A DNA stretch of 64,000 nt from Ceratodon purpureus (Eukaryota > Streptophyta > Bryopsida > Pseudoditrichales > Ditrichaceae): the NCBI GenBank assembly GCA_014871385.1, contig CM026425.1, positions 8,099,243-8,163,242 of the forward strand, in the 5' to 3' direction. Each line of letters opens with the position of its first letter. Position 1 is the stretch's first letter. This document shows, piece after piece, positions 58,158 through 64,000 of this stretch. The position numbers and the translations under genes were made by a program. The notes beneath the pieces are model-generated. The model was not told the DNA's origin and did not search any database. It was given only the letters and a program-made list of their open reading frames with translations.

Positions 58158-61015
58158 ATGGGGGTTTTTCCCTGCGCCTGGTCATCTTCGAAGATGGGGA
58201 ATATTAGCGTCCCTGGAGTCCGAAGTTCACTATCGATTTGGAATTCTCTTCCCACCTTCCCCATTTCTTTCCGACGTTATGTGCACAATAAACCTGACAG
58301 AGTGGAAGAGGAAGGCAAAGACGAATTGGGAAAGGAAGGACCTAGATCACTGACTGTAGCACCTCGTAATTTCTACAAAAACCAGTGCAGGGTTCTCGAA
58401 GAACAGCTTTCATTCGCAGAGGAAATGTCAAACCAGAACATCTCCCGAGATGTTACAGGTTTGCTCCCTTCTGCCAATCTTCTCTGGCCTAAGTCGGCGT
58501 TAACAGAGCTCCGTCGAGTGCTTAGTGTAGGGAAGAGTTTGATCCAAGAATGCCACAACGAGCCCTGCCTTAAGGCTTATCTGAAGCAAGGCGAGAGAGC
58601 TCAGGCATTTGTGGAAACATTGAAAGAGATTGTGTGGTGCATGTCGGTGGTGTTCTACTACAACAACATCAAAGGGAGTTTGAAGGAGAACCCTAATCTG
58701 ATGGCTAATGACCAGTTTCCCTTTGTCAAGTTAGGAGCTTACAAGGAATTGCACATGTTGCAGAAGGCAGCGTTAGCTGACCAGGCGGAGCTCCTGACAT
58801 CGCTTAACATATGGATTGAAAACCATTATGGTGTCTGCAGCGCCAAAGAATGTGGTGCCCGGCCTGAGGACGAGGGCAAGGTTCCTCTGTTTTGTATCGC
58901 AGCCCAGATTTTGGGAAGGAGAGCAAAAATTGACTCTGCTGCTATTGAAGGTGCGTCTGAAGTGGACCATACATCTGTGTTGTGGAATATTAACAGCCAC
59001 GTTTTGGAGGATGGTGCCCACGTTGGAGGAGGTAGTTCTTGTTCCGTGGTTGAGACAAGATGGTTGGGAGATACGTACGCCAGGAAGATTTTCCAAGTTT
59101 ACCATCCAGAGATTTTCAAAAATGAGGCCAATACCTTGTCAAAACTTAGTCATCGGCACATGGTGACAGTGTCGGCTTATTCTGTGGATTTGCATACATG
59201 CTCACTTCTTATGGAGAGAATAAAGTATGATTTGCGGAAGTACATGAAATACAAGAGTTCTCTAGGGGTCTATTCGCCGTTCTCGTTTCCAGCAGCGATA
59301 GACTTGATGCTCCAAGTGGCCGAGTCATTAAGATACATGCACTCTCAGAAGATGGTCCACCGAGATGTGAAGCCAGCAAACATTCTTGTCGAAGAAGTGG
59401 ACGATCCTGAGCTTCGTAAGGAGGGGTTTGTGATTGCAAAGTTGGCTGATTTTGGGCTTGCAAAGTCCAAGCGTGAAGTCACTTCATACTCTCACATGAC
59501 AAAAAATCAGGGTACCAGATTGTATATGGCGCCCGAGGTGTTTGGGGCAGACGCCAATAACGAGGAACATTTGCCGGTTGTATATCCTTTCAAAACTGAT
59601 GTGTACAGTTTTGGCATTGTTTTCTCTGAGATTTTGACAGGAATGACCCCCTTTCATCATCTCACTAGACTTGGTGACCTTTACAGTTTGATCGCAGACG
59701 CACTGAATCCATTGAGGCCAGAGCTTCCTGAAAGCTGCCCAAAAGGCTTAGCATCTCTGATTCGGGACTGTTGGCACACCGATCCTAAGAGAAGGCCTCA
59801 ATTCACAGAGATTTGCGCAGTGCTGAGACACCTCAAAGCTCTCCTCATACTGACAGGTACGTCAGAGATTCAACATTTCACATAGGGAACCACTCGATAT
59901 ATTTCAATAGGGTAAACTTGGTAGTTGATAGCTTGTATTCTGTTGTAGTGTTAGAATGTTAGAACGTCGGATGTTAGAATATGCGGATCCTTACTAAATA
60001 TCCATTGATGTTTCTATGCTTTTGTTTTTGACTAATAGATGATGGCAAGCTGGAAGATTGGATGGATCGGTTACAACTTAGGACGGCACAAGCGGCCCCT
60101 GCAGAGTTCTCTTCTTCTCTCTTTTGCAGCACCTGCGATGGCTCCTCCTGGACGGTCGACGTCCCCTGGCCCGAAGATATGTCCAATCCCTTTGTGATGT
60201 CAGTAACCGAACACCAAGGCGCTCTGGTGACAATCCATCGGAGATGCACAGATAGTTTGTTTTGGAGGACGTACACCGGCTCATCATGGTCCCAGCCCAA
60301 TATGATTCATGAGTGCTTTTCCAGAGTCTTACTTTCCCGGCCTGCATCGGCCTCCTTCCAAGGTCTTCTCTTCTGCGTCTACTGCGGCGAAGACAACTTT
60401 GTTTGGTATACATACAGTGCTGACCTGAAGAACTGGACTCAAGGAAACGCGCCCATCGAACGCACTATTCAACCCGTTGTCAGGCCAACCTTGGCGGCCT
60501 TTGGTGATCGCCTTATTTCTGTCATCCGTGGCCAGGCCAACAGCATCTACTGGAATAGCAGTTCTGATCCCACGAGATTATGGAGTTCATATACTTTAAT
60601 TGACTCTTGCATTACGATCCACAGAACATCCCCAGTTCAGCTTGTGGTTTTTAACAACGAGCTCTATTGTTTTGTCTGCGGCGTAGAAGGTGGCATTTCC
60701 AGCGGAAGACAAGGGATCTTCTGGAGCAAAATTTCGAAAAGCCAAAAGACGTGGTTACGCCCATTCTCTCGGATCGAGCACTCTGCCGACGTCAAATTTT
60801 GCCCAACATCATTCACTGTTTTCGAGAACCGCCTCGTGTGCATCGGTTACACCCGGTCTGACAGTAAATTGGTCTATGGCACTGTCGTTGTTTCCCCCAC
60901 GCCACCAGTGATGTCGATCGCCACCGTCATCGTTCCCACTAATCGTTATGTAGCTAAAGTGGAATGCCTTTGGGTGATCGACTCCAAGCTTTTTTGCGTC
61001 TACCAAGGTGTCTGA
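58158..61015 (+). CDS. Protein kinase fused to a C-terminal beta-propeller-like repeat domain
   Basis: Exons 58158-59856 and 60039-61015 join in frame (LLILT-DDGKLEDWMD), giving 891 residues. Residues about 60-260 form an all-helical domain (LRRVLSVGKSLIQECHNEP, AQAFVETLKEIVWCMSVVF), reminiscent of the helical N-domains of plant immune kinases and MLKL-like proteins. The kinase (about 285-560) has GGGSSCSVVETRW, YARKIF, VHRDVKPANIL (His401), DFGLAKS, LYMAPEV and DVYSFGIVFSEIL, so all catalytic residues are present. The C-terminal 320 residues hold about five repeats of the type LFWRTYTGSSW, FVWYTYSADLKNW, SIYWNSSSD, GIFWSKISKSQKTW alternating with SFQGLLFCVYCG, AFGDRLISVIRG, VFNNELYCFVCG and VFENRLVCIGYT. 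This pattern is typical of propeller/lectin-like blades found in microbial proteins. No signal peptide or membrane span. Probably a cytosolic sensing or signalling kinase; the ligand is unknown. Confidence 0.85.
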
Positions 61016-62437
61016 AGATTAAGCCTGGGTGATGGATTAATATGGGATGGAGATGAAGACTTCGAATTCAGCAGAAGGATTCACATTTTCAGCTGGTATT
61101 ATGCTATGTAGAGGTTCAATTCTTCAAGGTAATGTTTTGGTTTCCTTTTATGTTCCTCCTCTGACCAGGGTGTAACGCAGCGTCTCGCTGCACATCAGCT
61201 CTGCTCCACAAACTAGGTCACAATTCGTGAGATCTGAGCTACAAGGTTGTATCTCTTTCATTTTTTCATGTACAGATCGGCAATCTAGCTTCGAAAGTAG
61301 GCAATGGGATGAGCATTGGTGGAAAAACTCTTGGTATTAGAATGTGCATCAAGTCATGATCTTTTGAATCATGTGCACACAAAACCGACACGATTACACA
61401 GCTAGCTTTTAACAGGCCATGATAGTTGGTTTATTTTTTGCTGTGATTTTTACTTTGTAGAACTTGACCATGCTGAGCACGAATCTTACGATTGAATGTT
61501 TTTATTTTCTGGATTTTAACTTGCGTGATGAGAGCTTGTTGTCATTGGATCCCAGAAATACAGACTCACATTCAAATGAAACCCATGTGGACAAGACTTT
61601 AAGTCTATTTTTATTTTTATTTTTATTTTTTGCTACAGAACGATGTTTTGTAACACTCAATGCTTTGATTATCTTCCTTTTCAAAAGGATCTCTGCCACA
61701 GGCTTCATGTGGCTACACCTATCATAGGAGATTCCCGTTTCTGGTGGTACAAACTGCTGGTATTAGAATGTCTCATGTGTGCATACAAAACCAACCCGAC
61801 TATGCAGATAGCTAACTAAGAAGCTGTACTTGTTGATAATTTTTTCTTTGCTGCGATTTCTTGTTGGAACAGTAAGACTCTGTTGGGTTTTCTCATTTAC
61901 AAGACTCAAATATTGCTACTAAGATTCTTTGATGATCCTAACTTGCTTGTTGAAGTACTCGTGTCATTGAAACCCTAAAGTTCTTATACAAAAACCAAGA
62001 GAATGCAGGGTACGGACGCTCTCAAATTGTGAACAGATGTTACTCATTAAACACCGTTCGAAACATTAGGCTAGGTACTTCTTACTACAAACTCAGAAGA
62101 CATGCTTTCCAGATAATGCTCGGGTTATAATTGTTCCTTGGGTAGGTATTGCATCACAGATCTGAAAATATTCTACTGAGTACAAGACAAGCCAATTCTG
62201 AGAATGACTCAGAAAATCCAACACCAGTCCGCTTCGTATGCAATTTGTCCTGAAATCGTCAGCGTCGAATGGATATTTCAACCCCAACAGATCGAAAGAC
62301 CGAACGAAAGCTTTTAAGTATTCACAAGATGAAGCAGTAATGCAGTATTTCAAACTGAAGAACCCCGAATCTGCATGTCCACAACCTCTGCGTCAAGGCC
62401 TAAATTTGTGAGTTCGAAACAGCTACATGAACTAATG
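61016..62437. other. Intergenic region, no supported gene
   Basis: 3' flanks of the kinase-propeller gene (+) and of the methyltransferase-like exon (-). A TTTTTA run lies at about 61600-61635. A block at about 61310-61410 (CTTGGTATTAGAATGTG, then ACAAAACC) recurs in diverged form at about 61750-61820, suggesting an old local duplication. Confidence 0.5.
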
Positions 62438-62686
62438 TTAGTCATTCGTCAGCATCATTAATTGTGACAAAGGTTTGGTGCATTCCCAACACATTTCCAG
62501 TGGCTTTCTTGCAGCAAACTTTGCATAATCTGGTGCATCGGCTGGAATGGCATTGGGCTCCACATAAGGTTCCATAAACTGAGTGATCTGAAAACCTGCT
62601 TCCAGTATCCAAGTCACCCATGATGATACTGTGTAAAACCGGTTGGTGAACTTGATCTCTCGTTCAGAATTCATCCTCATTGTAAT
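62438..62686 (-). pseudogene. Terminal exon or remnant of a SAM-dependent methyltransferase-like gene
   Basis: A minus-strand frame preceded by a good acceptor (CCTCCCCAG at 62687) reads ITMRMNSEREIKFTNRFYTV, then SSWVTWILEAGFQITQFMEP, and ends KPLSQLMMLTND. The pattern (YRTVSSYV..LLEAGF.I..F.EP, then a late RKP) matches the C-terminal end of class I methyltransferases of the Methyltransf_11/25 type. The SAM-binding half was not found in the roughly 500 bases before the next gene, and no upstream exon joins it in phase. It is therefore either a remnant or the last exon of a gene I could not assemble. Confidence 0.4.
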
Positions 62687-63200
62687 CTGGGGAGGAAAGA
62701 AAAACAAATCAAACCACCACAGCTATGAGTACTTAATCCCTAATCTGGACACAAGATATTAATTCAAACAGGTTACAGACGTGAGAAGCTGACTACATAA
62801 GATACCTCTCGAGGCTTGCCTTCATCTTCATATTATTTAAGTGGCACCGAGACGGAGAGTGCATCGCAGTTGTGATTCTTGTGATTCTTCAGTTGCGTTA
62901 CGATTACAAATTCCTCAAACCAAAAACGAAGAGAATACACATCAGAAGCAGATCATGCAATGTTCACTCAGTAACTCCAGTTCGACCGCAAAACTGAGAA
63001 AATTATATAATACAGATGAAACTGCTCTTGACATCAAGCCGAGCAGACACCGTGGCCCGTTTTTGGTATACTTTCAAAGCTGACTTACTCCAAAACTCAA
63101 TCAGCTTTACGAATAAACGGCAAACTCCACACTCATACTATAGCTAGCGCCCAGTGTCACGGCAAATGAACGATATCATGTTTACGTATGAGAAGTGCAC
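62687..63200. other. Short intergenic region
   Basis: No domain-bearing exon is seen on either strand. Confidence 0.4.
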
Positions 63201-64000
63201 TTAAGAGTTGTCACTCAGAAAGCAAAACCCCTCGTCGTCGGCCATCCCCGGGACCCTCCCTGGAGAAGAAAGACATAAATTAGTAAACGGATGCATCGTG
63301 CACACATTGCTGCAGTCGTCGCCATAAATATCGTTACAAGCATCAGTCTGCTTGCAAATGCCGCAGTAATCTCTTGTTAAATAGCTATTCCAATAAGGGT
63401 CGCTGGTATCGACCTCGCAGCCATTCGACACCTCTCCATCGCAGTCGATGAAGCCTGGCAGGCACTCCGTGTATGCACACAAATTTCCACCCTTGCACTT
63501 CGCAGCTACAGTGTTGGGAGGAACTGAGCAAGGGGGATCATTGTTGACGACAGCGCCAGGACATGAGCCTGAATCTGAGCATCCATTCTCAACCGTGGGA
63601 GATATGTCTGTTTCGCAGCCATTGCTGGCGTCTCCATCGCAATCTGTGAATCCCTCCGAGCAATCCAAGTATCCACACAAGCCTGAAATGCAAGCAGCGC
63701 CGGTGGTATTGGGGGGCTCCATGCAGGCATTGCCGCAAGTACCGCAGTTGCTCACAGCGTTCATCAGATCGGCTTCGCAGCCGTTGGTGACATCTCCATC
63801 ACAATTAGCATGGGTTGGGTACCAACAAGCCAGCCCACAAGTACCGTTCAAGCAAGTGGCGTAGTCGTAGCCAGAGAACTTTGACAGTAGATTCAGATCC
63901 GGTTTGGGGCACTGTTTGTTGCAAGAACCACAGTTCTCCACGTCCTGCATTACATTGGCTTCGCAGATGCCGGCCGCATCCGCATCGCAATCCTGGAAGC
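63201..64000 (-). CDS. Cysteine-rich CDGD/NGCE tandem-repeat protein, 5' end outside window
   Basis: The frame is open from the right window edge to a stop at 63201 (about 265 visible residues). It consists of repeats of about 50-60 residues built on FxDCDGDxxNGCEtD, then a spacer with NCGxCgxxC and a second Cys pair: DCDADAAGICEANV, NCDGDVTNGCEADL, DCDGDASNGCETDI and DCDGEVSNGCEVDT. Such repeats are well known in myxobacterial and other delta-proteobacterial surface proteins; here they lie in plant DNA with a similar GC-rich bias to other genes. The many conserved Cys suggest a secreted, disulphide-bonded protein; the Asp-rich CDGD could bind calcium. Near 63261 a TACTAAT branch-like site and TTCTTCTCCAG acceptor hint at a short intron before the last 15 or so residues, so the C-terminus may differ. 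Confidence 0.75.
   Translation of the reverse strand, partial: FQDCDADAAGICEANVMQDVENCGSCNKQCPKPDLNLLSKFSGYDYATCLNGTCGLACWYPTHANCDGDVTNGCEADLMNAVSNCGTCGNACMEPPNTTGAACISGLCGYLDCSEGFTDCDGDASNGCETDISPTVENGCSDSGSCPGAVVNNDPPCSVPPNTVAAKCKGGNLCAYTECLPGFIDCDGEVSNGCEVDTSDPYWNSYLTRDYCGICKQTDACNDIYGDDCSNVCTMHPFTNLCLSSPGRVPGMADDEGFCFLSDNS

Noticed and set aside
1..64000. CRISPR arrays, bacterial operons, tRNA or rRNA genes
   Set aside because: The window is eukaryotic; no regularly spaced CRISPR repeats and no tRNA A/B boxes with foldable cloverleaf were recognised by eye.

Overview
This window is plant nuclear DNA. The genes have many spliced introns with GT-AG borders, land-plant gene families, and AT-rich gaps between genes. 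A bryophyte, most likely a moss close to Physcomitrium (Physcomitrella), is the best guess. The reasons are a class I small heat-shock protein gene with an intron, many small intronless or few-exon genes, a kinase/beta-propeller fusion, and a CDGD/NGCE cysteine-repeat protein of a bacterial type. The species is inference; no search could be run.

Layout. 1-1535 (+): 3' part of a PHP-domain phosphoesterase. 1.5-11.2 kb: mostly AT-rich, with two non-autonomous TTAA-flanked elements (5561-6382 and 7711-8081). 11247-15009 (+): a 13-exon squalene-synthase homologue with a third, 80-bp TTAA element in intron 11. 16304-16816 (-): secreted PR-1/CAP protein. 18.2-22.7 kb: two copies of an F-box gene fragment flank an intact two-finger Dof-like gene (19318-20517); a serpin C-terminal relic lies at 21986-22203. 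23595-24881 (-): three-exon gene of unknown function. 25.2-34 kb: gene-poor and AT-rich, with an inverted relic of the RPL31 promoter and first exon, a degenerate coding tract and a small hypothetical gene.

The second half is gene-rich: RPL31 (34313-35401, +), an unknown 220-aa ORF (36152-36814, -), a Mn-CDF metal transporter (37068-40118, +), a PLIP-type plastid lipase (42571-46113, +), a small heat-shock protein (47455-48301, +), a G-type lectin receptor kinase (51434-54163, +), a single-domain PDI-like protein (55432-55863, +), a kinase fused to a C-terminal beta-propeller (58158-61015, +), the last exon of a methyltransferase-like gene (62438-62686, -) and a cysteine-repeat protein that runs off the right edge (63201-64000, -).

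There is no operon-like organisation; genes are individually promoted. Functional themes that recur are stress and surface perception (PR-1, lectin kinase, kinase-propeller, sHSP) and membrane lipid or isoprenoid metabolism (squalene-synthase homologue, PLIP lipase). The most notable signals are the piggyBac-like TTAA element family, the kinase-propeller fusion, the squalene-synthase homologue with two altered metal-binding aspartates, and the tandem Dof-like protein.
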